The position numbers were made by a program, and so were the translations under genes. Under the pieces are notes generated by a model. It saw only the letters and a program-made list of their open reading frames with translations. It was not told where the DNA came from and searched no databases. Positions 1 to 12,129 of a stretch of 64,000 nt of DNA are shown here, in pieces. How positions within the stretch are numbered: position 1 is the stretch's first letter; the number at the start of each line of letters is the position of its first letter. Source of the DNA: Thysanoteuthis rhombus (taxonomy: Eukaryota > Mollusca > Cephalopoda > Oegopsida > Thysanoteuthidae); contig OY735209.1 of the NCBI GenBank assembly GCA_963457665.1, forward strand, positions 11,868,314-11,932,313, given 5' to 3'.

Positions 1-289
1 ATATAGACAAAAAATTTCTCATAATTTTTGCAATTAATTGAGCTGTACCGGAGAAATCATACATTCACTTCAGTAAAGCAGAATTTTCAAGTATACGAGA
101 ACTGTCCACAGAGTATCCAGTAATTCAGAATATCCCGAGAACCAAACGAATCATTCTTCAAGTATCATGCAGGATTTTTTTGGCAAACCCAGGTTTGTTA
201 GCATACCCAACTCGACACCCACCAACCCATCAGAGGCGAGATTTGACTCTCTGAACTTCGCCTTTCCCCCATGGAGATTTCAGACAGGA
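1..289. other. Unannotated leading stretch
   Basis: No open frame of note, RNA gene or recognisable repeat is visible. The stretch is AT-rich, with a slightly more GC-rich patch near 205-280 that could be a repeat fragment I do not recognise. Confidence 0.4.
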
Positions 290-540
290 TGAGATTAAGG
301 AAAACCATAGAATCGAAATTCAAGGTCATGTAAAAAAGATTCCATCAAAGAATAGATATGGTCAGAATGAATTCTATTTATGACATCATAGGAAAAAAAA
401 AAAAAAAAAGCATCAAGATTCTGGAGAATCTTGATGCTTTTAATAAACCTGTCAGAATAAGGTTGAAAAATGCTTTTCCCAGAAAATGAATAAATCAACA
501 AATAAAAATAAAGATTAAAAAAACATTCTTAGAAGAGCTC
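290..540. repeat. Dispersed repeat family B, copy 1
   Basis: This stretch recurs in the same orientation at about 10,255-10,525. Shared blocks include GGTCATGT followed by a purine stretch, AAGAATAGATATGGTCAGAAT, the TATGACATCA block, a dinucleotide-looped hairpin region and the downstream AGAGCTC/AGAGGG end. The similarity is broken by different poly-A lengths, as expected of old copies. The family is unidentified and shows no coding capacity. Confidence 0.6.
409..438. other. Perfect 14-bp hairpin with 2-nt loop
   Basis: AGCATCAAGATTCT is followed by GG and then its exact reverse complement, with poly-A before and TTTT after. It sits inside repeat B copy 1. Copy 2 keeps only a decayed form (GATTCT AA AGAATC near 10,424). 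In a bacterium this would look like a terminator; here it is more likely part of the repeat's own folded structure. Confidence 0.75.
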
Positions 541-1020
541 TACTAGAGTACTGATGCAAATTTACATGTCTGTAGACAAAACGGTATGGCCAGGAGCCTT
601 AGAACACACACATAAAGACATCCCTGATAGCTACAGTTGTTCAATGTGATGAAACAGCTGATGGTGATTCCAAAAGAGGACTTTACAGATCATTTTGAAA
701 AGACATTGCTAGGATGAAGGGATGCTGGGATAAGAGTGAGAGGTACCGAAAGGAGTACTTTGAAGGGAGTTAGGGTGTCATGCTCTCAGGTAGGCTATTT
801 TTCTGTTAATATTACACAGCTGGATACTTTGCAAACAGATTTCATATTGATTTGTGAATTAATAAACTTTTTAAAAACAGTTCTAAATCAGAATAGTATT
901 ATGAAAAATGAATCGTAAGTTGCATAAATCATAATTACTGTGCATAATTGTAGGAATCTTCAAAAGGGAAAAAAACCCATGTCGGCCCTCTCCAAGATTC
1001 AGATCTGTTCTTGATATAAG
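541..1020. other. No recognisable gene
   Basis: AT-rich sequence with only short chance open frames on either strand. A 60-codon frame at 736-918 lacks protein-like composition and splice context. Nothing else is supportable. Confidence 0.4.
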
Positions 1021-1394
1021 CCGGGGGTGGGTGGCAACCTTTTTTGTCTCTGTGGCCCAGATTGCTTATTAATGAGTGGATGGTGAGCCAGATTAATGCC
1101 ATAAAAATGTCTATAATACGGAAATTATCCATTTAAATGAATCTAGTTATATTTTGTTTGAAATCAATAACACCTGCTATAAAGTGATTTGTGCTCAACT
1201 ATGGATGCCAATCAGTCATCGAAAAACTCAATTTAATCACAATTTATTTCAATCAAAGCTTCTTTCAAATCTATGAAAAACAAACATTCTTTATAACGTA
1301 AATAAGAATAGTATACCAATATTCGCTCACCGACCAGTCAAGATCCCTTAGGGAGCCAGATCTGGCCAATAGGCTATAAGTGGCCCAGCCCTGA
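1021..1394. mobile_element. Probable hAT-like MITE
   Basis: The left end reads GGGGGTGGGTGGCAACC with a nearby GTGGCCCAGAT. The reverse complement of the right end begins CAGGGCTGGGCCAC with GGCCAGATCTGG. Both ends thus carry the CAGGGGTGGGCAAC-type terminus common in non-autonomous hAT elements, around an AT-rich interior with no coding capacity. I could not identify a target-site duplication, so the exact edges are approximate. Confidence 0.5.
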
Positions 1395-1539
1395 AATAAA
1401 CATTGCCACAGGTTCATAAGAACACAGGATCAATGCACAAGTCAAAAAAACTTACAAGGAATATTTTCAGGTTATCTGTATAAGTCAAGTTAAGGGTTCT
1501 ATTCACTTTCCCTAGAATATTACCAAATGTAAAAAAACA

Positions 1540-1925
1540 CCTGGTTAGTCACTCATGGCCACACAAGCAACATCTTTTGGCAGCCTAACATGTTGGGGAT
1601 GATCAATTAAAACATCGGAACAAGGGGTTTAGTTCCTCCTCTTGCCTTTTTTAGGGCAGTAATCACTGAGAATTTTTCTTTTAAACCACTAACTAGGGAC
1701 CAGTTTAGCATAGACTTGCATGGCAAACTGAACCCCCCCACTAAAAAAACTATTTGGAGGGAGGATTTTTTAAAAAAACGAAAAAAAAAAAATTTTTTTT
1801 TTCAAGTTTTTTGTAGACAAAATAAGGAGTAAATGTTCAAATTATCCATTGGTATGGCCTGTACACATCATACCAGTCTGACTTGAAAACTGAAGAAACC
1901 TGTTTTGAAAGTTTTGGTAACGATT
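1540..1925 (-). repeat. Dispersed repeat family A, copy 1 (reverse)
   Basis: The reverse complement matches the forward copies at 5,650, 13,730 and 27,416 block by block. It has the GAAACC/GGTTTC end with the TCAAGT and TGGTATGACC region, the G-run followed by TTCAGTTTGC and ATGCTAAA, the CCTAAAAAAGGC block, TTAATTGATCAT and the closing GAGTGACTAACCAG. It has no coding capacity and its class is unknown. Confidence 0.65.
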
Positions 1926-2444
1926 TTTGTTTATGGTTTCTAACATGTTTTCGTCTGAGAATAAACTTGGAATTGGGATAGAAAAGAAAAAAAGAGGGAA
2001 AAACGTATAGTGTTTGTCATTCTCATTACATGAAATAATTAATTGTTCAAGCATTCTGACTGAAGAGTGAATTACGAAGAATCAGTTTCATTGGTCACAT
2101 CACCTCCACATTCCTAAAAGTACAAAAGACAGAAAGAAATTACCTTGGTTCCAGTTCGAAGTAAGAATTTTGTCTCAACTAAGAGGCCTAACAAACTACC
2201 ATACAGAAAAGAACTCACTCAGTAGCAGCTAAGAAGAGAACAATTTTGTTGAAAAATGCTTCCTGATGCTATCTTATACAAAAACCATTGCAACTTTTGT
2301 TTCATGATTGGTTTCTCTCAGATTAAACAGGAGAGAGAGGGGTAAAGCAAGACTACTGTCTATATGTTTGTGTCTACATCACTACTACTAATAATAATAG
2401 CGTCACTGCTGGTGTGTTAGGAGTAGCATGGAAAATAATCCCAC

Positions 2445-2486
<42 letters not shown>

Positions 2487-4083
2487 TCTCTGATTTTTCA
2501 TGAATAAAATTGATGTTTTTTTTTCCACATTAAAAGAGAAATTAGTTTTTTACCCTATTCTGTTGCCTTATTGTCTTGAAATAATTTTTAAAATATGAAG
2601 AGTCGTGCAAAATTGACAGAAAAATAAATTTTGATCAAGGTGTTTTCTTTACAATGAAGATCACAAGAATACCTTGATTAGTGCGGTTTTGATTAATGCA
2701 AGCTTTTTAGTACAGGTAAGGTATTGCTATACAAATTAATATAACTAAATATAAGCAGAAAAAAAAAAGTGACATAAAATATAAGATCTCCAACAGTGCG
2801 GATATGAACAGTACAGAAAATTTTATAACAAATGAACCATACTAATCAAAGTGAGATGGCTTGGCTTCACAAACAAGGTTTTCTTGGAAGACTTCTCCAC
2901 ATACCTTTATACCAAAATGTTTGTTTAATTCATCTGAATATAAATAAACCCAACATTTATGACCGGTACTATACTAGTGATGAGTTTGCTTAATAAAATA
3001 TTAGTCAATAATAAAGGGGAAAAAAAATTGGAAAATGCAGTTTTTTTTTGTTTTGTTTTTTCAAAATGCAAGAAGATCAAAGAACACAATAAAAGAGGAA
3101 CGCAAATTCTGTGTGTCGGATAATTATGTGAATAACAGTTGAAGAATGTTACAGGGCAAAACACAAAAGCAGCTGTTTGTCCTACTCTAATGTGAAATGT
3201 CATGGAACATTGACACCAAGAATGGTTGTAGCTATCATTAGTCCTGATCAAAGAGCAAGATTTACAGAAGAAAAAAATGTTAAAGTAGAAATTTTTTTTC
3301 AAATGTTTTCCTTCATTATTGTACAATCTTTAGAAAGAAAAAAAGAAAAAAAAAAAAAAATCAATTAATAAACTTGAATTACTTAGATTCAATTCATACA
3401 TTGGGTGGGTGGCCATTTTCAAATTTCTAGAAAGGAGGATATTGCGGACTGGCAAGAAGGACTTGGGCAGACTGACCTTATCGGGCTTGTTGACAACATG
3501 ATTTGGTTGACAACGGCAACTATATATAAAATAGAAATACGTCAACAGTTGTTATAGCCTTAGGTTTCCACTGTTTCAAGTATGTCAGAAGTAATTCAGG
3601 AGTTTTTCAGGCCCCAAAATAGAGGATAGATTAACATTTATCTGGCTTGAGATAGTGCTGAATAGAGAACAGTATGCAAAAGTTGGCTTCTCCCTATTAT
3701 ACATAAATCAATATTTCTTTTTTTTTTATAATTAAAACATTTGAATTTATGAAAATAATTTGATTATTATTCCTGTACTTAGAAACGTTTACTTCCTCTA
3801 TCTAATTAGCGCTTAGTTACAAGCAGCAGTCTCAGTTCAGATAAAACAATTTATGAAATATAAAACATTCCGACGTTTATAAAACTTTTGAATTTATACC
3901 CTTTTAATTTAAAAACAATTCCTTTTTAGGTTTGAATACTATCATTTTTTGGCCTATTAAATAATACTATTCTGCAAATTTATTATTAGCAGACATTATA
4001 AATTTGACCGATATAGTAAATTTCAATGTTTTTATATTTTGGGATTAAGTATTAAATAAACATTCATTTTTTACTAGTTTTTT
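1926..4083. other. Repeat-poor AT-rich stretch with one (TA)n
   Basis: A (TA)15 microsatellite lies at 2,454-2,483, with poly-A runs near 2,759 and 3,346. A CAG|GTAAGG donor-like site near 2,715 has no convincing acceptor upstream. No gene is supportable. Confidence 0.4.
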
Positions 4084-4220
4084 AGCTTCATCCTAATTTC
4101 CAGTTGCTTTTTTTTTTTTTTTTTTCTCCAATCACAACTTTGATTTTTGAATTTGTGATGAAAAAAAAAAATTTGAATTTGAAGTGGTTATAAAAAAGGC
4201 GACAGAAAATTAGGATGAAG
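4084..4220. repeat. Short foldback element
   Basis: AGCTTCATCCTAATTTCCAG at 4,084-4,103 is answered by AGAAAATTAGGATGAAG near 4,204-4,220. The inner flanks (TCACAACTTTGATTTTTGAA and the TTGAATTTGAAGTGG block) also pair partly around poly-T and poly-A runs. The whole 137 bases therefore form one imperfect hairpin typical of a tiny MITE. No target duplication was identified. Confidence 0.6.
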
Positions 4221-5645
4221 GAAAAACTAACCAAAAATAAATAATTGTAAATTTCATTTCACTTTCTTTCAGGCTTTTCAGAATCAACTCGTTTGTTAAA
4301 ATCTCAATAATGGGAACATTACTTCTAGATTATTATATGCAATATAAACCCATATTGTTCCTTAAAAAGAAAAATTGATACTATTTCATATTAAATCTGA
4401 TTAGTACGTAAACGTCACCACTTATTGCCAGGATGAGGATGTTATTTTCAACAGAAGTTCCAATATTCATAATTCATGCATTGAGAGTGGAAAAAACTTC
4501 AAATCAATGCCAAATTTTTTCCGAGAAAATACATTTTTCAAAAACTTTTTCCTGTCCACATAACCATTCACTATAAATACAAAAGAATCACTATCTTTGT
4601 TTTCAAAGACAAAATATATCAAAATTATGAACAGTAAATGTCTACAAACAAGACGGACCTGTCACCCGATAAATCTACAGAATAACTAGAGTAAAAATAA
4701 AAAAATTATACACCATTATTTTGCTACTAGTTTTAATTCATCTTATTAATCAATGTTGACTTTTACAAGAACACTCTCAGTCAATATACCAGACTGTTAG
4801 AGCTAACAGTATGAAATGGTAAATAAGGAATTGAACTGATAAGATTTGAACTCCCATATTTCAGAGCATTGTGATAAAAGGCAACAATAAGATGAGTCAA
4901 ACTAGTAACAAAATACTGAAAATGCTTCTACTACAAATTGAAAAAAAAAAATTATACATATAATGTTAGTTTTAAAGAGAGAGAAACCTTAAATTTCTTT
5001 AAAACTTAAATCAAGAGGCTGTAAAAAAAAAAAAAAAAAAAAAATTAAGATATAAATCATTTATAACATATTTGAACTTATAAAACTCAAGAAATCTAAG
5101 GTAAATAATATTCAATGTTGACTAATTAGAAAATTCAACTTTTATAACAGAATATCAATTTTATCGAGAGTTATTAACTCAAGTTGCAAAATTATGAAAA
5201 CTTATCAATAAATAAGCCTTGAGTACTTTACCAAAAGCCAAGTAGTGACGTGTACAATCTAATAAGGGAAGGAATACATTTTTTTTCCCCCCCAAAAAAA
5301 AAACATACATACCCACAACAATGGCAGAAATAAGATTCAATCCATTCATAAAGAAGAATAAAGGTTTTTGATTTTCTAAGCAATTCCATTTGCTGGTCTG
5401 GATCTTTCAGAGGGTATCTTCCTTTACATTTCTGACCATACTCCCTTAAACAATGAACAATCTAAATAATTGGCAGCAAATAGTAATGTCCTTCCTGGTT
5501 CCTGGAACCTTAGCGTTAGAGCATAATTCGAACATTTCACTTTCTTTACTCACTTTACAAATTTACACAATTAACAAGTGAAGTCATCAACAACTGTACT
5601 TCTAAGTCATGTGTGTGGAATTAGTAAAGGTTTTTAAGATTAGCA
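4221..5645. other. No recognisable gene
   Basis: AT-rich with poly-A tracts (about 5,023-5,044 and 5,295). No frame with protein-like composition, tRNA or clear repeat was seen. Confidence 0.4.
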
Positions 5646-5649
5646 TAGC

Positions 5650-6075
5650 TATTAAAAGAAACTATCAACCAGAACTGCCAAAATAGGTTTCTTTGGTTTT
5701 CAAGTAGGTTTGGCTGGCTGGCTATGTATGCATCATGAATACAGGTCACACCAATGGAGCTGAAAAGGGCTGAAATTTTCCAACATATTCCAAGTGTTTT
5801 TTTTTGGGGGGGGGGGGGTTCAATTTGCAATGTAAGTTTATGCTATACTGATCACTTAGTTTGCATCCATTTTTGTTTTACTCTTTCTTTTTTTTAAAAT
5901 CCAGACTTTTTTTTGTGATCACTAATGCAACAAAAGGCGAGAGAAGTAACTGATCCATTGATCACTTCTACCCACTCACGATTTCTTAATTGATCACTCC
6001 CAACACAGTATTCTGCAAATAAGACGATGGTTGTGTGACGGTTTTCTACTAAGTGACGACCCAGACCTCTTGTTT
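5650..6075 (+). repeat. Dispersed repeat family A, copy 2
   Basis: This is the longest forward copy. It starts AACTATCAACCAGAACTGCC, continues through GTTTTCAAGTAGG, TACAGGTCACACCAATGG, a variable T/G run, TTCAATTTGCAATGTAAG, GTGATCACTAATGC, AAAAGGCGAGAGAAGTAAC and TTAATTGATCAC, and ends at AAGTGACGACCCAGAC. Copies at 1.5, 13.7, 27.4 and 45.9 kb share these blocks in order. The family shows no clear terminal inverted repeat, no tRNA head and no reading frame. Confidence 0.65.
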
Positions 6076-6479
6076 TCAATTTTACTCGTTCTTTACAAGC
6101 AACATGAAAAGAAAAGATCCAAAGCACCTGCTGTTCGTCTGAGGCACAACAGCTTTTTACAAATTTGCAGAATGCAAGAAAATGCACACACCCTAAAAAG
6201 ACAAATAGTTGTTAGGCGGATAGCAGGGTGGGGGTTATTTATAGTCTTGGGGTTTGGTTTTTTTTTTTGTTTTTTTTAATACCTGCATAATCTACCATTA
6301 TCTTAAGAGTTAGTTCTTGATAAAAGTGACGATTTCATTATTATCTTCATAAAACTGATAAGGATTTAAGATCCGTGAATATTGAAAAAAAAGTTTGGGG
6401 ATATAGTATCACCTACGGATGCTACGTACTACCGAACACCACTTTCCTCTTGTCGGACTTCTATCTTCAGTTTCGACTA

Positions 6480-6760
6480 TTTTCTCAAGTCACAACAATG
6501 ACAAGTTACCAAAAAACGATGATGTCATGTACGCAAAAACTGATAACAAATTCACACTCTCAATTGAGGTCGACTTGTTTGGCTCAAGTTTGCAAATCCC
6601 ATAAATAGGAACTGTAACTATAAATAAAGGAATTGAAATGGAACATAGTTTTTGAACATTGTATGGAAAACTGAATCCTGTTTTGTTTAACTTTTAGATT
6701 TTAATGGAGCAAAGGAGTTTAACCCTAGTGCAGTCAGGCTCGTCTTTTTTCCTTAGAACA
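6480..6760 (+). repeat. Dispersed repeat family C, copy 1
   Basis: The sequence recurs in the same orientation at about 25,060-25,350. Shared blocks are AACTGATAACAAATTCAC / AACTGATGACAAATTCAC, TCGACTTGTTTGGCTCAAGTT, the AATAAAGGAATTGAAA block, and CTTTTAGATTTTAATGGAG followed by AGTTTAACCCTAG and GCAGTCAGGCT. No ends or coding potential are recognised, so the class is unknown. Confidence 0.6.
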
Positions 6761-7609
6761 TAACCAATAACTAAAACAGAGACATTTACTAATCACTAAA
6801 ACTGCACCTTTCTAATATCCACAGGAGGACTATGCAATTATTTAGAAGTAGTTTACTACTATCCATCAATTTTCGGAGACATATGTTTATGTTATCAGGT
6901 AATGAGTTATCAGGAAAAAATTGAGTGCAAATATCAGTATTCAAGTGTTTGTTCAACACGAGATAGCTGATCTAGTCTTTCAGCTTGTCATTTTCACTGG
7001 GTGTTTTGTTTTTTTTGTTTTTTTTAAATAACATTTTTAATTATTCAGTAAAAATTTAATTTCATTCAATTGATTTTCACTACGATTTTCAAGCAAATAC
7101 AGAGCCCCTTTCAACCCATTATTTTCCCTTTTCATATGTGTACAAGTTGAAGCTGAGCCATAATAGAGCTGAAGCTGTGAAGAATACAAATTCTGCAATT
7201 GGAAACAATCCTGTTAATAAATGAACTAAGATATTTCCGTTTTCCAAAATAAGTAGATTAACCAGGAGAGAGTTCAGTCGTAATCATCCATCAATAGGGA
7301 GAATGATGCTATAGTTATGGTGGGAAATGATCCAAAAACCTCAATCAGAGAACTCATAGCAAAGTTCAATGAGCAACTTTCTTGAAAAGCTGTTAGATAG
7401 AGGATTAGGATCAATAATGACTATCTCTCACTTCGTACCAACATTATCCTAGGTTGGATGTTGTACAAGAGAGAGAGAGAGAGAGAGAGCTGTTTCACGG
7501 AATTAATTTCGGGCACCTGTTGAGCTCTCAGATTGTGATCAATGTGATCCAATCCTGCAGTTGTAAATAATATAAAACACAGTGTTTCCAATTTAGCTTG
7601 ACAGAGGGA
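6761..7609. other. No gene; short (GA)n
   Basis: AT-rich spacer with a (GA)11 run at about 7,469-7,490. Small G+C-richer patches (7,090-7,160) match nothing I know. Confidence 0.4.
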
Positions 7610-8935
7610 GGGAGGAAGCTATACAAAAATACACAACCCGGAATCATACATAGCATCTGACAGTGTCCTGCTTCTATTCATTTCATGGATTTTCATTGCA
7701 AAATATATCGGGCGAGGGGGCTTTCTTTATCTTCAGCATAATGAACAGATGAAGAGAAACCACAATCTAGATTATTCCCATTGAATATAATCAGCTGCGA
7801 TATATTCATGTGAGCCTGCATTGGAATGCTCTGTAGATCTGTTACTGAGCCCTGCAGGTTCAGGTCAATAAGAGTCATAAGACTTAGAGGAATGGTTTCA
7901 GTAGGGCAGTTTTCAGGAAATATCCAATTGATATGTAACATCTGTTCCGTGATATCTCATCACACTAAGCTTGCAGCCTTGGGAAGATAATATGCTTTGT
8001 TGTCATAGTCAATGTTGTGCACTCTCTTCATTGCCAGCCGTGTCTCAGGATCAAACCCCAGCTAGAAATCTCCATCCTCTGTGTGAGCACTTATTTCAGA
8101 ACAAGCTTTTGACATCCTTTTATTCAGTTTTCTGGTGTTTATCTTTCCCATCCACCCCCAAAAAGTGTTCAACTTTGGAGGCGTACAGCTTTGGAAGATC
8201 AGCTAATTCAAATACTTTAATTTCTCGGCAATTTTAATGCTTTATATATATATATATATATATATATGCTCTTCCATAGGAATAGAGCACTCCGGTGGAT
8301 GAGGAGTTTCTGCATAAATGAATATATCGCTTAAATTCAGCCTTACTGACCACCCAGTTCCGTAGTCCAGAGGTAAGATATCGGCCTCCAATGTGAGGGT
8401 TTCACTTCTGCCTCGCGGTACTGGATGGGATAAAGTTTATAGCCACACTGAAGAGATGTAATACATTAAAACAGCTGTCTGTGGACGACACAATAATATA
8501 TATATATATACACACACACACACAAAAAAAAAAAAATCATCATTGCAAAGGCCATTCCTTCAATATTTTCTGAAGAATGTTGGGTAATATCAGTGTCAAT
8601 AGATTTCTTGCATGATTATAAAATGCAGCCAAACACTTAGATTGATACTTAGCCTCAATTGCAACCATATCCCCACTTGGCAGTTTTACCCAAATCATGT
8701 TATCTTTGACTGGAGGAATGGCCTCAGTTTTCAAGTTTCCAACTGCGCACTCCATCACATTTTTATCCAAGTTAAGTGTTGATGCATGCAGATTTTTCAT
8801 AAAGTCGTTCTTGTTACAGAAACCAACAGCACCTGACACTTGACAGGGAGAGATACTGAAGGATTGTTTGGCCTTGAGAGAACTATTTTTCTCTGAATCG
8901 TCTTGTTGCACTCTCTTCTGGAAAAGTTTTAGCTT
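7610..8935 (-). pseudogene. Decayed copy of an uncharacterised multi-copy protein family
   Basis: Read on the minus strand, conceptual pieces in order resemble a large predicted-protein family that I remember as recurring, unnamed, in many marine invertebrate genomes. The first block (8,540-8,935) has ECAVGNLK, then GDMVAIEAKYQSKCLAAFYNHAR, a Cys/His-containing zinc-binding-like patch. A middle block (about 7,945-8,235) has EIKVFELADLPKLYASKV and HNIDYDNKAYYLPKAAS. A third (7,610-7,945) has FPENCPTETIPLSLMTLIDL, MNISQLIIFN and a KIHEMNRSRTLSDAMYDSGL-type segment. Block order and spacing fit the family. Reading-frame disruptions lie in every block and a microsatellite plus tRNA-like insert splits it, so this is a dead copy. 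The function of the family is unknown to me; high copy number suggests spread with mobile elements. Confidence 0.7.
8243..8535. mobile_element. tRNA-like SINE insert bordered by microsatellites
   Basis: The insert lies inside the pseudogene between two blocks of its coding sequence. It begins with (TA)13 at 8,243-8,268 and ends with TA/CA repeats and poly-A at about 8,497-8,536. The core at about 8,360-8,435 is tRNA-like: TAGTCCAGAGGTAAGA resembles an A box, and GAGGGTTTCACTTCT, two-thirds of a tRNA length later, is a degraded B box. No target duplication was resolved, because the edges are simple sequence. Confidence 0.5.
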
Positions 8936-10254
8936 TGTATTAGCAATCTACAATGCATCCCTTTATGACTCAAGTGGTTTGTCTCATCCAAATCACTTCT
9001 ACTCCAGTAAACCAAGGTCCAATGTTACTGGCATTATTGTGTGAGGATCGTTGAATGAATTGAAATTACTAGCAAATGAAGCATAGCTGGATTTAGGATC
9101 TTTTTGATTTTTACCAGGCATTGAGGTTGTTCCCGAGTTGACTAATCCATACTCTCAATATTCACTCTATGAGAGAATATGTTGCAGTTAGCTATGAAAT
9201 AAACTTGACATGTTCAAAATTGTATCATTCATTGAATGAGGGCATGTTTGATACTCTCCTATCTTACCCAATAGTGTCTGAACATGATAATACATGATAA
9301 TACGTTGTATACTATGAGAAGAAAAAAAAAAGTTGAAATCTTCTCTATCCTCAGTGATTCATATCCCAAACCATCTCACTTTGTTTGCTGTGGTGGAATC
9401 ACCTCATCTACAACCTTACATGTGACCAAGGCCCTTCAATTCAATGTATAAATATCCAGATTATATATTTATTATTGAAGTGCAGTAAAAATCAGAACTT
9501 GTTTTTATGCCAAAATTATCTGCAAAGCATAGGAATTGATCAAAGTTGCCAATTGAGTGTTTTTTGGAACTAAATTTAGTGTTGCTAATTTTGGCAACAC
9601 AAAATGCTAACATTTAGCTATATTCTAGACAATTTATGCTAAGGCTAGCCCTTTTTAGCTGTTAAAAATAGCTATAAAATGGATAACATTAGAGAGGGTC
9701 TAAAACATGTTTTGGCATTTTTGATGCTTATCCAAGGTCAATTTAGCACAAGAAATCTGGGGGGTGGGGTCAGCAGCACTGAAATTGATGTCATTTCATG
9801 ACTACCACTATATTTAACTGTCAGCCTGGTTTTTTATTTTTTGCCTTTTATGATGTGTGAACTAAAAGAAGGATCCAAAATGATAAAAAAAAGCCAACTT
9901 TTCAAGTCTGGGGCAGTGTTGCCAATCTAGATTTTTTAAAAGAAAAAAAAAAAACTTCTTGAATCTGGAAATCAATTTCAAATTTGAAAAAAATTGAAGA
10001 AAAAAATAGAGAAATCAGTGATTCTCTCATTTGGGGTGTCTTATCATCAGGACGAAGGGGACTATCTTCCTCCTCCCCCCACCAATAAAAAGATTGACTG
10101 GCAAGAACATCAAATCCGATATAAAAGTCTTCAAAGAATTTATCTCTTTTTTTTTGAGAGAGAGATATATCTACCTAGGAAGAGAAAAGAGTATATACTA
10201 TCAAGGTGGAATAGAGAAGAACCTCATCATCACAGTCAATAATTGGTCAACTAT
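8936..10254. other. No recognisable gene
   Basis: AT-rich sequence. A small hairpin GTGTTGC/GCAACAC sits at 9,578-9,601. The pseudogene's coding similarity cannot be followed upstream past about 8,940. Poly-A tracts near 9,321 and 9,940. Confidence 0.4.
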
Positions 10255-10525
10255 AACATTGAAAATCAAAGTCATGTGAAGAAAAATAAAATTCCATCGA
10301 AGAATAAATATGGTCAGAATAAATTCAATTCATGACATCACTGGTATTTTCCACAAGGAAACATCTAAAACAGAGTTAAAAAAAAAAAAAAATAAAAAAA
10401 AAACACAACACACAAACACATCCAGATTCTAAAGAATCCAAATATTATTGATAAACCCATGGGAAAAAAATAAGAAATAAAAATTTTTTTCCAAAAATCA
10501 AATGGAGCACTTTTAGAGGGAAGAC
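10255..10525. repeat. Dispersed repeat family B, copy 2
   Basis: Same orientation and block order as copy 1 at 290-540, including CATCGAAGAATAAATATGG, TCAGAATAAATTCAATTCAT and CATGACATCA, and the GATTCTAAAGAATCCA hairpin remnant. An expanded A/C-rich run separates the two halves. A (TA)10 follows at 10,527-10,546. Confidence 0.6.
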
Positions 10526-10959
10526 ATATATATATATATATATATAAATAATATGAACTGTGAAGAGTGAGACCGACTCGGGAGTAAAGTGTTTAGAGGT
10601 AAGGTTTATTAATCCTTAGATGTAAATTGTCCAGACATGTTCCGGGATTCTTCCTATCTTCATTTTGATTGAATAGTAGATCGTAAATTTCATGTTGAAC
10701 AACCTGATATCATTTTCAATACAAAACAAGAACCATTCACAATAATGAAAAGAAATGGGAATAGGATTCTTCTCAGAAATAGAGAACAAAGCTAAAATTC
10801 ATTGAGAACATTTGGAGATATTGTGTGAATAGACTTCAGCAAATACATTATTAAAAAAAATAGAATCTCTCAATCAAAAAAATATTTCTGGATCTGCCCT
10901 AAAACTGTGACAAGTGACGAAAAAAAATATTCCTAATGAAACAAAAAGCAAAAAAAAAA

Positions 10960-11345
10960 AAAAAAAATTATTCCTTGAAAGACTGCAAAAAGGTAACCAA
11001 AGTAATTTCTCTGATGAGAAAAATAAAATGATTAGGGAAAATGGAATCAGGAAATTGCCTGAAAGATAACAGAGGATAGACCAAAATAGTAGATATGTGG
11101 TTCAATTAAGTTTGCCAAAATGTTTTTAAATTGTCTCGTATTCACTTAAACCTTTTGGCCAACCCAATAGCATTAATTAATAGATCATTAATGGCAATTG
11201 TATGCTGAAGTAGCATAACCGAGGTCACTATGTATGTATACCAAGTATTTTGAAGCAGTGTTACTTTTTGACCATTCAAAATCATATTTTTGAACATTAA
11301 AACTCTCATAAATTTCAATACATTCAACTACAAAGAATATAAATC
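10960..11345 (+). repeat. Family D copy 1: mariner 3' remnant plus flanking repeat
   Basis: The first part encodes a decayed mariner transposase C terminus on the + strand; residues DEKNKMIRENGIRKLPER resemble the usual ending before the stop. About 80 bases later AACCTTTTGGCCAACCCAAT (11,150-11,169) is the reverse complement of a typical mariner terminal repeat (ATTGGGTTGGCCAAAAGGTT), followed by TA. The next 170 bases (GCATTAATTAATAGATCATT to TTCAACTACAAAGAA) are not mariner, yet are shared with 20,155-20,340. The mariner was therefore already inside a larger unit when that unit was copied. The transposase is a non-functional fragment. Confidence 0.65.
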
Positions 11346-12129
11346 AATTACAAAACAAATAAAAGCAACAAAACTTCTCGAACAGAAGGAAAGACAGACG
11401 GTTATAAGTATATATATATCTCTCCAACTTTGTTGGTAGGGATAAATAAGTGATTTTCTGTTTCCTGTGGGGAAAAGAATTTTTTTTTTTTTCAAATTGA
11501 AAATTAGGTTAAAAGCTGCTTTGTAAAACCTAGTTTTCAGTTACAAAAAAATAATTGGGTGGGAAAAAAAAAAAAAACAGTTTCTTTCTGAAAGTCTATT
11601 AAAGTGCAAACGACAAAATCTACTGCTAGTTGATGAATTCTAGGTTTCTGCTATGATCCAAAAGTAGACCATTCCTACAAAAACTTTTTGTGAACAAAAT
11701 TGGCGTGAACCACAGACAGAGCAATTAGCATTTTTTTTTTTATAATATATAAAATTTATCCATGCACAAATAATCCATCATTTTTTACGGATACTGAGCT
11801 AGTATATGATATAAGATATAAAATCTAAAAGGGGGTAAGAAAATTGAAAAAATAAATAAATAAATAAAATAAATGAATATAAATAAATTAATTGAAAGCC
11901 AGGCAGTAGATAACTTATTAACAAAAAAATCTCAACCCAAATCTGTCACATCAATATCTATCAAATAAACTCTAGCAACAGGGTTTAAAAAGAAAAAAAA
12001 AAACAACTTTAAAACTTGGAGTCCCAAGATCTTCTCAGTAAATACAATCGAAAGTTCAACAGTAGGTTATTTGATAAACAATTACATATAGACCATAAAT
12101 AATATCTATTTACTATACGAGATGAAGTA
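11346..12129. other. No recognisable gene
   Basis: AT-rich sequence with poly-A/T runs and a short (AAAT)n-like tract near 11,850-11,885. Confidence 0.4.

Noticed and set aside
409-438. Rho-independent terminator
   Set aside because: The perfect stem followed by T residues fits the pattern, but nothing here is bacterial and a decayed copy occurs in the second family B repeat.
2660-2716. Exon ending at a CAG|GTAAGG donor
   Set aside because: The donor matches consensus, but the proposed acceptor is weak and the 18 open codons resemble nothing. Such donors are expected by chance at this window size.
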